This document shows, one piece after another, positions 45,209 through 53,650 of a DNA stretch of 53,706 nt. The stretch lies in NCBI GenBank assembly GCA_903891475.1, contig CAITEP010000003.1, positions 1 through 53,706 on the forward strand, given 5' to 3'. The DNA comes from an uncultured Mucilaginibacter sp. (GTDB taxonomy: Bacteria; Bacteroidota; Bacteroidia; Sphingobacteriales; Sphingobacteriaceae). The notes under the pieces are model-generated. The model had not been told where the DNA came from. It worked only from the letters and a program-made list of their open reading frames with translations, and did not search any database. Both the position numbers and the translations under genes were made by a program. Numbering within the stretch: position 1 is the first letter of the stretch; each line of letters opens with the position of its first letter.

Positions 45209-45931
45209 TTATTTCAACCCCCCATTAATTTGAATATTGGTGCCATTTATGTACGACGCGTTTTCTGATAGCAGAAATTCAACCAAATTAGCTACATCAT
45301 CAGGTTTACCAAATCGTTTTGAAGGGATGGCATTTAAATATTTTTCTTTCACATCTTCACCGAGCGAATCAGTCATATTACTTTCTATAAACCCTGGTGA
45401 TATACTTAATACCCTGATATTGTGTGTATCGTAAAGCGCGGCAGCCTCTTGCGCTAAGGATTTTGATAGGGCAACCAATCCAGCTTTGGTAGCTGCATAA
45501 ACAGATTGAAAGGCATTACCGCCTTCCCCAACTATGGAGCTCATGTTGATAATTACCCCAGTTTTATTTTGTTGGAAAATTTTCATGGCCGTTTTGCAAA
45601 TAAAAATAGGCGCCCTCAAATTTACATTGAGCATAGCATCAATTTCGTTTTCGGGTTGGTAGTTTATAGGTTTATCGAAAGTTAAGCCTGCATTATTAAT
45701 AGCCGCATAAAGAGAATCGCCGTGCTCTTTCTTTAATGTTTTGCAAAATTGTTCTAATTGACTTGGTTCAGAAAAATCAGCACATAACAAGGTACTATCA
45801 GGTATTATGGTCGAAAAACTATCCTCACGTGTTGCATGCAATATTAAATGGTAGGAGGGTGCAAGCTTATTGGCAATTGCCAAGCCTAAACCTTTACTTG
45901 CCCCGGTAATTAATATTTTTCTTTCTTTCAT
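45209..45931 (-). CDS. FabG-like 3-oxoacyl-ACP reductase
   Basis: A 240-residue classical short-chain dehydrogenase. The cofactor motif GASKGLG is at 10-16, NNAG at 79-82, the catalytic Ser near 131, and YAATK gives Y145 and K149. The C-terminal INGTNIQINGGLK is FabG-like. It is first in the eight-gene operon, with a TAATTTTG -7 box 14 bases upstream, and would perform the beta-keto reduction of the cassette. A 27-base gap separates it from the dehydratase gene. Confidence 0.88.
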   Translation of the reverse strand: MKERKILITGASKGLGLAIANKLAPSYHLILHATREDSFSTIIPDSTLLCADFSEPSQLEQFCKTLKKEHGDSLYAAINNAGLTFDKPINYQPENEIDAMLNVNLRAPIFICKTAMKIFQQNKTGVIINMSSIVGEGGNAFQSVYAATKAGLVALSKSLAQEAAALYDTHNIRVLSISPGFIESNMTDSLGEDVKEKYLNAIPSKRFGKPDDVANLVEFLLSENASYINGTNIQINGGLK

Positions 45932-45944
45932 GTAGGATGCATCC

Positions 45945-45952
45945 CAAAATTA
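45945..45952 (-). promoter_or_regulatory. -7 box of the FAS-like operon
   Basis: Minus-strand TAATTTTG ends 13 bases before the ATG of the ketoreductase gene, just downstream of the rseP terminator. No clear -33 TTG is present, so the promoter may be weak or activated. Confidence 0.4.
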
Positions 45953-45997
45953 TAAAGTTTATTGTAATAAAGTAATTAAAAATTCGGTTGGGTATAA

Positions 45998-46028
45998 CAA
46001 AAAAAGGGCATCTATTAAAAATGCCCTT
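45998..46028 (-). terminator. Rho-independent terminator after rseP
   Basis: AAGGGCAT (46004-46011) pairs with ATGCCCTT (46021-46028) around a nine-base loop. A minus-strand T run follows. It lies 32 bases past the rseP stop and insulates the FAS-like operon from upstream transcription. Confidence 0.82.
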
Positions 46029-46059
46029 CATATTATAAATGTGCTTTAAGTTAATTGCA

Positions 46060-47412
46060 TTACTTCTTCATGAATTGTTTTACAATATCATTACCAAAAA
46101 CAAAAACCATAAGGGTTATTAATATTACAAACCCTACAATTTGCGCGCGCTCTAAAAATTTATCGCTTAAAGGTTTACCTTTAATCATCTCTATTACCAA
46201 AAACAAAGCATGACCACCATCTAAGGCCGGAATGGGTAATAAATTAGTAAAGGCTAACACCATTGATAGAAAACCAACCAATGTCCAAAACCTAACCCAG
46301 TCAATAGTTGTACCAAATAAGGAAGCTATTGCCACAGGACCTTGCACCGCTTTATTAAATTTTACCTCACCTTTGAATACTTTACCAAAGCCTTTAGCAT
46401 TATCAGAAATTGTTCCCCAAGCTTTTGTTGCCCCTACTGGAAATGCATCTAAGAAACCAAAGGAGACATTCTTTTCTTTTGGCAAATCAAATTTAGCTTT
46501 AATACCAGCACTACCATCCTTAAAACCTAAGGTGCCTTCTTTGTTCACATTGGTAACTATAGGTTTAACCACTCCCTCTCGTTTAATTTCTAACTGAGCT
46601 ACCTTGTTTTCATATTTTTTAAGTTCAGTTTGTAACTCATCAAAGAAGGTAATTTTAACACCATTTACAGATATTATACTATCGCCTTTTTTTAATCCTG
46701 CTATTTCAGCGTAACTTTTTGGCATTACAGAATCCACCACGAATTTAGATCTTGGTACCCTGCTTATAAATTGCTCAATGCCCATGTCGGCAAGGTCGTT
46801 TATTAAATTACCTGGGACTTTAACATGTAAGGTTTGGTCGCCTCTTTGAATAGTCAAATCGGTATTGCCTAATAGTACCTTAGTGCTGGTCAATTCTTCA
46901 TACTTTAAAACTGGTTGCCCATTAATCGCGATTATTTTATCTCCAGTTTTTAGACCAATCCGCTGACCTAATTTTCCGGAAACAATACCATATTTAATAT
47001 CGGTATTGGGGATATAGGTTTCTCCGTATTTAAGGGTAAGCACCCAAAAAATCAATATACCTAAAACAACGTTAACAGTAACACCTCCTAGCATTACAAT
47101 TAGTCTTTGCCAAGCTGGTTTTGACCGAAATTCCCAAGGTTGAGGTGGACCGGCTAATTGCTCGGTATCCATCGATTCATCAATCATACCAGCAATTTTT
47201 ACATAACCACCCAATGGAAGCCATCCAATACCATACTCAACTCCTTTATAATTGAATTTAAAGAGACTAAAATTCCAAGCATCAAAAAAAAGGTAAAATT
47301 TATCTACTTTAATCCCAAAGGCACGTGCAGCTAAAAAGTGCCCAAGTTCATGCAGAATTATTAAAATTGAAAGGCCTAAAATTAATTGGCCTACCATAAT
47401 CACTATACTCAT
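46060..47412 (-). CDS. rseP: RIP metalloprotease RseP (site-2 protease)
   Basis: A 450-residue intramembrane zinc protease. HELGH in ILHELGHFLAARAFG (about 20-34) supplies two zinc ligands and the catalytic Glu. The third ligand motif NLLPIPALDGGH lies near residue 390. Two PDZ-like domains occupy about 125-290 (GLKTGDKIIAINGQPV and GLKKGDSIISVNGVKI). It cleaves anti-sigma factors or signal peptides within the inner membrane. It lies 13 bases downstream of dxr, a common pairing. Confidence 0.95.
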   Translation of the reverse strand: MSIVIMVGQLILGLSILIILHELGHFLAARAFGIKVDKFYLFFDAWNFSLFKFNYKGVEYGIGWLPLGGYVKIAGMIDESMDTEQLAGPPQPWEFRSKPAWQRLIVMLGGVTVNVVLGILIFWVLTLKYGETYIPNTDIKYGIVSGKLGQRIGLKTGDKIIAINGQPVLKYEELTSTKVLLGNTDLTIQRGDQTLHVKVPGNLINDLADMGIEQFISRVPRSKFVVDSVMPKSYAEIAGLKKGDSIISVNGVKITFFDELQTELKKYENKVAQLEIKREGVVKPIVTNVNKEGTLGFKDGSAGIKAKFDLPKEKNVSFGFLDAFPVGATKAWGTISDNAKGFGKVFKGEVKFNKAVQGPVAIASLFGTTIDWVRFWTLVGFLSMVLAFTNLLPIPALDGGHALFLVIEMIKGKPLSDKFLERAQIVGFVILITLMVFVFGNDIVKQFMKK

Positions 47413-47425
47413 TCGTTCTGTTATA

Positions 47426-48640
47426 TTAAAATTGTACTGTCTTTAATGGCAATTTATTTATAAAATTTTGCGCAAAGATGCGTGTTTCTTTGTCAGTATT
47501 CAAATAATCATCTAAATCTGGCGTAGCAATAAACTTGATTTGTGTCATCGCAGCTTCAATAACATCACTCATAGTTAAAAAACCGATGCATTTATTCAAA
47601 AAACCAGCTACTGCTACCTCATTTGCCGCATTGATAATACAAGGCATGTTACCACCTTTTTTTAGTGCACTAAAGGCAAATTCAAGGTTGCGGAAGGTTA
47701 CTGTATCAGGCTTTTCAAATGTTAGGGATGGGTAATCAACAAAATCAAGTCGTTTATAATTGTTTTTTAATCTTTCGGGATATGAGAACGCGTATTGAAT
47801 AGGCAGTTTCATATCAGGCAAGCCCATTTGCGCCTTTACCGAGCCATCCGTAAATTGCACCATGGAGTGTATGATAGATTGGGGATGCACCACCACATTT
47901 ATTTGATCAACCTCCAAATCAAACAACCATTTTGCTTCAATAACTTCCAACCCTTTATTCATTAACGAAGCGGAGTCGATGGTTATTTTAGCACCCATTA
48001 CCCAGTTAGGATGTTTAAGCGCATCCTGCAAGGTTACTTTTGATAAAAAATCTTTTGATTTACCCCTAAATGGCCCCCCTGAAGCTGTTAGAATTATTTT
48101 TTCGATGGGATTATGCGCTTCGCCAACCAAACATTGAAATATGGCCGAGTGTTCAGAATCAACTGGAAGGATTTTAACACCATGTTTTTTGGCAAGGCTT
48201 GTGATGAGTTCGCCTGCTACAACAAGCGTTTCTTTATTGGCAAGGGCAATATCTTTGCCCGCTTTTACTGCGGCTATGGTAGGGCGTAAGCCAGCGAAGC
48301 CTACCATAGCAGTTAATACAATATCAATATCGTGATGAGTAACCAAATTAATTACTTCTTCAATTCCAGCAAAAACCTTTATGGTTTTATTTGCTAAAGC
48401 ATCTTTAACCTGTAAATATTTAGACTCATCGCAGATTACTACATACTTTGGTTCAAAATTTAACGCTTGTTCAATAAGTAATTCGGCATTTGCATTTGCA
48501 GTTAATAAGAATACATTAAATAATGACTCATTTTCATGAATTACATCCAGGGCTTGTGTACCTATACTACCAGTTGAACCTAATATGGCAATGTTTTTAA
48601 TTTTAGATTCCTTAATGTATGTATTGTTGCGTTCGACCAA
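47426..48640 (-). CDS. dxr: 1-deoxy-D-xylulose 5-phosphate reductoisomerase
   Basis: Second enzyme of the MEP isoprenoid pathway. IAILGSTGSIGTQALDVI (about 17-34) binds NADPH, VDSEHSAIFQC near 160, SGGPFRG near 190 and the HPNWVMGAKITIDSASLMNKGLE block near 213-235 (split in HPNWVMG and KITIDSASLMNKG) are diagnostic. No ATG precedes the NADPH motif in frame. The likely start is TTG 48640, giving 404 residues and a 16-residue N-terminal extension. The start lies about 40 bases from the left heptad arm, so the repeat may sit in its leader or promoter. Confidence 0.94.
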   Translation of the reverse strand: MVERNNTYIKESKIKNIAILGSTGSIGTQALDVIHENESLFNVFLLTANANAELLIEQALNFEPKYVVICDESKYLQVKDALANKTIKVFAGIEEVINLVTHHDIDIVLTAMVGFAGLRPTIAAVKAGKDIALANKETLVVAGELITSLAKKHGVKILPVDSEHSAIFQCLVGEAHNPIEKIILTASGGPFRGKSKDFLSKVTLQDALKHPNWVMGAKITIDSASLMNKGLEVIEAKWLFDLEVDQINVVVHPQSIIHSMVQFTDGSVKAQMGLPDMKLPIQYAFSYPERLKNNYKRLDFVDYPSLTFEKPDTVTFRNLEFAFSALKKGGNMPCIINAANEVAVAGFLNKCIGFLTMSDVIEAAMTQIKFIATPDLDDYLNTDKETRIFAQNFINKLPLKTVQF

Positions 48641-48682
48641 AATTTATTATTTTTAAAAGTAATTCTTCCGATTAATAGCTGA

Positions 48683-48728
48683 ATTGTTTTATTGTTAATT
48701 GTTTTATTATTAGAATGTTATAATTGTT
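48683..48728. repeat. Left heptad arm (ATTGTT units) flanking the four-helix-bundle gene
   Basis: ATTGTT or one-mismatch copies start at 48683, 48691, 48698, 48706, 48714 and 48723, spaced 7-9 bases. They are the reverse complement of the AACAAT units at 49144-49203 on the other side of the enclosed gene. Confidence 0.8.
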
Positions 48729-48755
48729 CTTTAGTTTTCTGTTAGAATTTCACGT

Positions 48756-49136
48756 TTATTCCTTAAGTTTTTCCGCAGTAAATTTTATTAGTTGATGAAT
48801 TTCACGTGGTAAAACTTCTAGTTTTTGATGTAATTCATTATATTGGATCTCAGTAATCAAACTTCTGTTTATTGATTTTAAAAGCCAATCATTACATTCT
48901 TTAACTGAACCTAAACTATAATAGTAAAACTTGATTTTATCTTTTTTATGATACCTTCCAAATCCTTCAGCAATATTTGCTGAAATTGAATCCGCAGCTC
49001 TTACAAACTGTTTACCAACTGTGTCTTTAGCAAAATTATTCCAATTCAAAACTAAATCCCAAACGTTTGTATTAAATGTTAATGCAATATTGTATGACGT
49101 TAAATCAGTTAATTGAAGAAATCTCCTTTCCGTCAT
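48756..49136 (-). CDS. Four-helix-bundle protein (23S rRNA intervening-sequence protein / Avd-like)
   Basis: A 126-residue helical protein from ATG 49136; the frame also opens at a TTG inside the repeat, which is not needed. FVRAADSISANIAEGFGRYH (44-63) is the hallmark of the S23/IVP four-helix-bundle family, with KIKFYYYSLGSVKECNDWL (67-85) as the next helix. The fold is basic-surfaced and related to Avd proteins of diversity-generating retroelements, which bind nucleic acid and reverse transcriptase. No reverse transcriptase is near. The gene is inserted between a GH3-family gene and dxr and is bracketed by inverted heptad arrays. Function unknown. Confidence 0.88.
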   Translation of the reverse strand: MTERRFLQLTDLTSYNIALTFNTNVWDLVLNWNNFAKDTVGKQFVRAADSISANIAEGFGRYHKKDKIKFYYYSLGSVKECNDWLLKSINRSLITEIQYNELHQKLEVLPREIHQLIKFTAEKLKE

Positions 49137-49143
49137 AAAACTA

Positions 49144-49203
49144 AACAATTAACAATCTAACAATTAACAATTCAACAATTTAACAATATAACAATTCAAC
49201 AAT
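49144..49203. repeat. Right heptad arm (AACAAT units) overlapping the GH3-gene stop
   Basis: Eight exact AACAAT copies start at 49144, 49151, 49159, 49166, 49174, 49182, 49190 and 49198, spaced 7 or 8 bases. The last copies encode the final residues and stop codon (49196-49198) of the upstream gene. The array ends against the start of the four-helix-bundle gene. There are no unique spacers, so it is not a CRISPR. Confidence 0.9.
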
Positions 49204-50695
49204 TTAATTTATCAAGTTCATCCGCAATCTTCCTGTCATTTGCTAATCTAGGTACTTTATTTTGCCCTCCGAGTTTACCTTGCGACCGCATGTAATTTAT
49301 AAAAGCATCTTTTTTTAAGCTTTTAATAACCAAGGGGCGCAAAATGTTACCTTCTATTAAATCAAAATAATAAATATTTTTCTTTTGTAAGGCCTTATCA
49401 ACCTTTAAAGCAAATTCATTGATATCAGCTGGTTCCTTTGCAAATTCTATGAACCATTCGTGATAGGGTAAGCCGCCCTCGGGTGGGTTTACTTGCGGCG
49501 CAACTGTAAATTCAATAATTTCTACTCCTTCCTCATTAGCGATACTTAAAAGCGCATGTTCTACCTCTTCGCCAATAACGTGCTCGCCAAAAGCCGAAAT
49601 ATAGTGTTTAATGCGGCCTGTAACTATAATTTTATAAGGATTTTTTGAAACAAATTTTATGGTATCGCCAATGCTGTAACCCCACAAGCCCGCATTGGTA
49701 TTCAATATCAAGGCATAGTTTTTATCCAATTCAACGTCATCTAAACTAATACGAGTTGGGGTTTCGTCATAAAATTCTTCGGCCGATATAAACTCATAAA
49801 AAATGCCAGCATTTACCATCAGTAATAGTCCCTTTTCTTTTTGTGAATCCTGAAAAGCGATAAACCCTTCCGATGCAGGGTAGGTTTCAATGGTATCAAT
49901 CCCAAACCCAATACTCTCTTCCATCTTAGCCCGGTAGGGTTCATAATTTACCCCACCGTGCACAAAAAGCTTAAAATTCGGGAATATCTCTTTTATTTTT
50001 TTTCCTCCTGATGCTGCCGAAAGCCTATCGAAATACATTTGACACCAAGGGGGTATACCGGATATCAAACGCATGTCCTGATTTTTGGTTTCTTCAACAA
50101 TGGCATCTACTTTCTGTTCCCAATCTTCTATACAATTTGTTTCATAGCTTGGCAATCGATTTTTTTGCAGATATGCTGGCACATGATGAGCAACAATACC
50201 CGATAATCGTCCAGTTGAAATACCTGCTTTAACGTCCAGTATCGGGCTTCCCTGCAAGAATATCATTTTGCCATCAACAAATTGCGTTTTGCCAGTCTCG
50301 TAAATGTAATTTAATAAAGCATTACGGGCAGCAAGAATGTGAAACGGCATACTTTGCTTTGTTATGGGAATATATTTTACCCCAGAGGTTGTTCCTGATG
50401 TTTTTGCCAAATATGCGGGTTTACCCGGCCAAAGCACATCGCTTTCACCTTTAACAACCCTATCAATATAGGGTCTTAAACCCTCATAATCGGTTATTGG
50501 AACATGCTTTTTAAAATCTGCGTAATTTTGTATTTCATTAAAGAAATGGTCTTTTCCAAAACTGGTGTTTTGAGCTTGTTTTAGAAGTTGTACAAATGTT
50601 TTGTACTGTAGCGCTAAACCATTTTTTCGGATATTGTTTAATTGCTGATTGGCAATAAAGGCAAATGGTTTACTGAGAACGGCTTTTAATCCCAT
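49196..50695 (-). CDS. GH3-family (auxin-responsive GH3-like) acyl-adenylating protein
   Basis: A 499-residue protein of the bacterial GH3 family, relatives of plant enzymes that adenylate carboxylic acids and join them to amino acids. The ATP-binding YLAKTSGTTSGVKYIPIT (split: KTSGTTSGVKYIP, near 105-117), YPASEGFIAFQ near 275-285 and TGRIKHYISAFGEHV near 370-384 are adenylate-forming motifs. The bacterial substrate is unknown. It follows a membrane protein gene by three bases in an operon with two glycosyltransferases. Its final two codons and stop are formed by the heptad array. Confidence 0.88.
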   Translation of the reverse strand: MGLKAVLSKPFAFIANQQLNNIRKNGLALQYKTFVQLLKQAQNTSFGKDHFFNEIQNYADFKKHVPITDYEGLRPYIDRVVKGESDVLWPGKPAYLAKTSGTTSGVKYIPITKQSMPFHILAARNALLNYIYETGKTQFVDGKMIFLQGSPILDVKAGISTGRLSGIVAHHVPAYLQKNRLPSYETNCIEDWEQKVDAIVEETKNQDMRLISGIPPWCQMYFDRLSAASGGKKIKEIFPNFKLFVHGGVNYEPYRAKMEESIGFGIDTIETYPASEGFIAFQDSQKEKGLLLMVNAGIFYEFISAEEFYDETPTRISLDDVELDKNYALILNTNAGLWGYSIGDTIKFVSKNPYKIIVTGRIKHYISAFGEHVIGEEVEHALLSIANEEGVEIIEFTVAPQVNPPEGGLPYHEWFIEFAKEPADINEFALKVDKALQKKNIYYFDLIEGNILRPLVIKSLKKDAFINYMRSQGKLGGQNKVPRLANDRKIADELDKLNC

Positions 50696-50698
50696 AAG

Positions 50699-51400
50699 CT
50701 AAACAGTTTCGGTAACATCGTCATCAACATCGAGGTGGCTATATATAAGCTTGCGGTAGGTTACAGCCAAAATAATATTTACAAAGGGTACTACAAAAAT
50801 TATTCCTATTATAAGTAATGAACCGATAAAAACCATCGCTTCTATAATTATGAAGAGGATAAAATATTTTAGAAAATTTCCCTTTATTAAATTATAACTT
50901 TGAATTGCGGCCTCAAACGGACCAGAATTTTCATCAACAATGAAGCAAGCACAGATTGGGAAATAAAAAAGGAAAAATATTTCGACTACTAAATATGAAA
51001 TGGTTCCGAAAATATTTTGTAAAATACCTTCTTCCATATGTTTAATAGCATGCCTTATAAATACAGCTACTGTACTTACAATTATAAGTAAAGTTATATA
51101 GCTGAATAGCATTTTTATTTTAGGTAATATATCCTTAAAATCAAAGTCATAGTATTCTTTGTCAATTAGCTGAAAAATCAATTTTATAAAGCCTAAAAAA
51201 GTAAAGCTTATGATAAAAATCATAAAAGCTAGAATTATATAATCGAATAATTCATCTATAATTACATATTTGGCTACAAAACCTGCTAAACCAAAAATTA
51301 ATATTGCAATTATGGTGTAAACAGAAATTATTGCCACATTTTTTTTAAAAATATGCCAAGCTATATTTAGTGTTTGCGTTATTGAAAACGGATGGTACAT
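50699..51400 (-). CDS. Integral membrane protein of unknown function
   Basis: A 233-residue protein with about six hydrophobic segments (near residues 18-45, 50-75, 92-112, 130-158, 172-195 and 196-220) and a short acidic C-terminus (DVDDDVTE). No recognised motif. It resembles, in layout only, small Bacteroidetes membrane proteins placed next to glycosyltransferases. It is third in a four-gene minus-strand operon, 16 bases after a GT2 gene and three before the GH3-family gene. Confidence 0.75.
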   Translation of the reverse strand: MYHPFSITQTLNIAWHIFKKNVAIISVYTIIAILIFGLAGFVAKYVIIDELFDYIILAFMIFIISFTFLGFIKLIFQLIDKEYYDFDFKDILPKIKMLFSYITLLIIVSTVAVFIRHAIKHMEEGILQNIFGTISYLVVEIFFLFYFPICACFIVDENSGPFEAAIQSYNLIKGNFLKYFILFIIIEAMVFIGSLLIIGIIFVVPFVNIILAVTYRKLIYSHLDVDDDVTETV

Positions 51401-51416
51401 GTACTTTTTATGATAG

Positions 51417-52376
51417 TTACAATATTACTCTTTTACAAAAATCTTGTATAAAACCTAAGCCATAGGCAATTAACATTGTAAAGGAAGCAATAATGCTCAA
51501 AAATGCAATTTTTAATGATTTGTTTTTAACCAACGAATGAAAAAATATTAACAATATAAAAACTGCTAATAGAAAATTACATAATTCTGAAACCTGCCAA
51601 TTAAAAATATTTGCTAAAAGAGTAAATAACAGCCATATAGTAAAACAAGCTGGGAAGAAATGCACCAATTTTAAACCCTTCGGAAAAAACTTATAAACAT
51701 TAATTCGTGCTCTGCCAAAAAAATGGAGTTGTTTATAAAATTTAAAAAAATTGGTTCGTCGCTTATGGAATACCTTTGCAGTAGGTATCAGACCTATTTT
51801 AAAGCCTAGTGAGTGTATTCGGATACTATACTCAATATCTTCTCCTAATCTGGTTATTTTAAAACCTCCAGCTGTTTCCCAAACCTTACGAGATATACCC
51901 ATGTTAAAACTGCGTGGGTGAAATTGGCCGATCCCTTTTTTATTTCCTCTGATGCCCCCAGTAGTAAAGGGCGAAGTCATGGCGTAACTAATGGCTTTTT
52001 GGGTAGGGGTAAATGATGGATGCGCATCATCTGGTCCGCCGAAAGCATCTAAATAATTTCCCTTTAATTCTTTATCAACTATCTCCAAATAGTCTGGGGG
52101 TATCAAGCAGTCGGAATCAAAAATGATAAAATAATCGCCTGCTGCTCTTTCAAATCCAAAATTCCGGGTAAATCCTTGTCCCTCGTTATTTTTTACAAAA
52201 TATTTTAGGTTTAGTTTGTCATAAAAGCCAGCGATGATTTCACTAGCATCGTTAACCGAACCATCTTCAATCACCAAAACTTCAAACTCCTTATAAGTTT
52301 GATGGCATAATGATTCAAGTAATTCTTTAATTTCCTGCGGTCGGTTATATAAAGGAACGATGATAGAAAAAAACAT
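51417..52376 (-). CDS. Family 2 glycosyltransferase with C-terminal membrane segments
   Basis: A 319-residue GT-A enzyme. FSIIVPLYNRPQEIKELL (3-20) opens the domain, VLVIEDGS (33-40) and FIIFDSDCLIP (88-98, DxD motif) bind the nucleotide sugar and metal, and GEDIEYSIRIHSLG near 178-191 is the acceptor-site ED motif. Two membrane segments close the protein (about 240-265 and 270-305). Sugar and acceptor are unknown; an envelope glycolipid or polysaccharide is likely. It lies 73 bases downstream of the DPM1-like gene. Confidence 0.87.
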   Translation of the reverse strand: MFFSIIVPLYNRPQEIKELLESLCHQTYKEFEVLVIEDGSVNDASEIIAGFYDKLNLKYFVKNNEGQGFTRNFGFERAAGDYFIIFDSDCLIPPDYLEIVDKELKGNYLDAFGGPDDAHPSFTPTQKAISYAMTSPFTTGGIRGNKKGIGQFHPRSFNMGISRKVWETAGGFKITRLGEDIEYSIRIHSLGFKIGLIPTAKVFHKRRTNFFKFYKQLHFFGRARINVYKFFPKGLKLVHFFPACFTIWLLFTLLANIFNWQVSELCNFLLAVFILLIFFHSLVKNKSLKIAFLSIIASFTMLIAYGLGFIQDFCKRVIL

Positions 52377-52449
52377 TTTAGGCAGTTGAGATTATCAGTT
52401 TATCTGGAAAATAATAGATGTTAATGGTCTTAAATAAAACAAAAATTAA

Positions 52450-53403
52450 TTATTTAAGTGTTTCTTCTATTAAATACTTATTTCTTTCGCTCGAACTGCG
52501 CGATACCAACTCTGCAACAAAACCAGTTAAAAATAATTGCGAACCTAATATAACTGCTACAAGTGCCAAATAGAATAATGGTTGCGAGGTAACATCTCGG
52601 TAATGCACTCCTTTTGAAATGGCGATAAGCTTGTCAACTATCATCCAAATAGTAATAACTGTGCCTATAAAAAAACTCAACACCCCCATACTGCCAAAAA
52701 AATGCATAGGTCGTTTACCAAATTTCCCAACAAAAAAAATCGATAATAAGTCAAGCAAACCGGTTATAAAACGGCTCATCCCAAATTTTGTTTTTCCGTA
52801 TTTACGGGGTCTATGTTCCACAATTTGTTCCCCTATTTTAACAAATCCTGCCCACTTGGCTATAACCGGTATATAACGATGCATTTCGCCATATACCTCA
52901 ATGTTTTTTACTACTTCTTTTCGGTAAGCCTTTAAACCGCAATTAAAATCATGAAGGTTATGTATACCCGACATTTTTCGAGTGGCTGCATTATATAGCT
53001 TGGTCGGGATTGTTTTGCTTAAAGGATCATATCGCTTGGCTTTCCAACCAGAAACTAAATCATATTTTTCTTCGGTTATTTTTCTATATAATTCTGGTAC
53101 TTCATCCGGACTATCTTGCATATCTGCATCCATGGTAATTACTACATCACCTTGGGCAGCCTCAAAGCCTGTGTTTAAAGCGGCTGATTTTCCGTAGTTC
53201 CGTCTGAATTTTATACCCTTTACAACAGGGCTGCTTTCGTGGAGGTTTTGTATCAATTCCCAGGAACCATCATTACTTCCATCATCAACCATTATTATCT
53301 CATAGGTAAACTTATTTACCTCCATTACCGTATTAATCCATTGAGTTAATTCTGGTAATGATTCAACCTCATTATATAGCGGTATTACTATTGATATATC
53401 CAT
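52450..53403 (-). CDS. DPM1/GtrB-like polyprenyl-phosphate glycosyltransferase
   Basis: A 317-residue GT2 enzyme of the dolichol-phosphate-mannose-synthase type. SIVIPLYNEVESLPEL (4-19), MVDDGSNDGSWE (38-49) and TMDADMQDSPDEVP (90-103) are the typical motifs, and two membrane helices (about 230-255 and 268-295) follow the catalytic domain. Such enzymes charge undecaprenyl phosphate with a sugar that is later flipped and used for LPS, lipid A or protein glycosylation. It is first in the operon; a TAAGTTTG box lies about 50 bases upstream. Confidence 0.9.
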   Translation of the reverse strand: MDISIVIPLYNEVESLPELTQWINTVMEVNKFTYEIIMVDDGSNDGSWELIQNLHESSPVVKGIKFRRNYGKSAALNTGFEAAQGDVVITMDADMQDSPDEVPELYRKITEEKYDLVSGWKAKRYDPLSKTIPTKLYNAATRKMSGIHNLHDFNCGLKAYRKEVVKNIEVYGEMHRYIPVIAKWAGFVKIGEQIVEHRPRKYGKTKFGMSRFITGLLDLLSIFFVGKFGKRPMHFFGSMGVLSFFIGTVITIWMIVDKLIAISKGVHYRDVTSQPLFYLALVAVILGSQLFLTGFVAELVSRSSSERNKYLIEETLK

Positions 53404-53454
53404 TTATGATAACATGGGGGTGTAGTATATTATTAGGCAACACTTAATAAATTA

Positions 53455-53462
53455 CAAACTTA
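53455..53462 (-). promoter_or_regulatory. -7 box for the glycosyltransferase-GH3 operon
   Basis: Minus-strand TAAGTTTG matches TAnnTTTG about 50 bases before the ATG at 53403. No clear -33 TTG. Confidence 0.35.
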
Positions 53463-53650
53463 TAAAAAAATGAGAGGTTTATTAGGGGATTTTTTTTGAT
53501 TGCCTGTAATAATAATTTATATAGTTTTTTAATTAACGATTGATTAAAAAATGGAATGAGGAATCATTATAAATTATTTATTTTACACCCTTTTGGTATT
53601 ATAAATGGTTGTATTTTTTTAAATGTTCATATTTATTTATTACTTTATTA

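Noticed and set aside
48756..49136. Four-helix-bundle gene as part of a complete diversity-generating retroelement
   Set aside because: No reverse transcriptase, template repeat/variable repeat pair or target gene is visible within several kilobases.
49144..49203. Regular short repeats as a CRISPR array
   Set aside because: Units are 7-8 bases with no unique spacers and no cas genes nearby.
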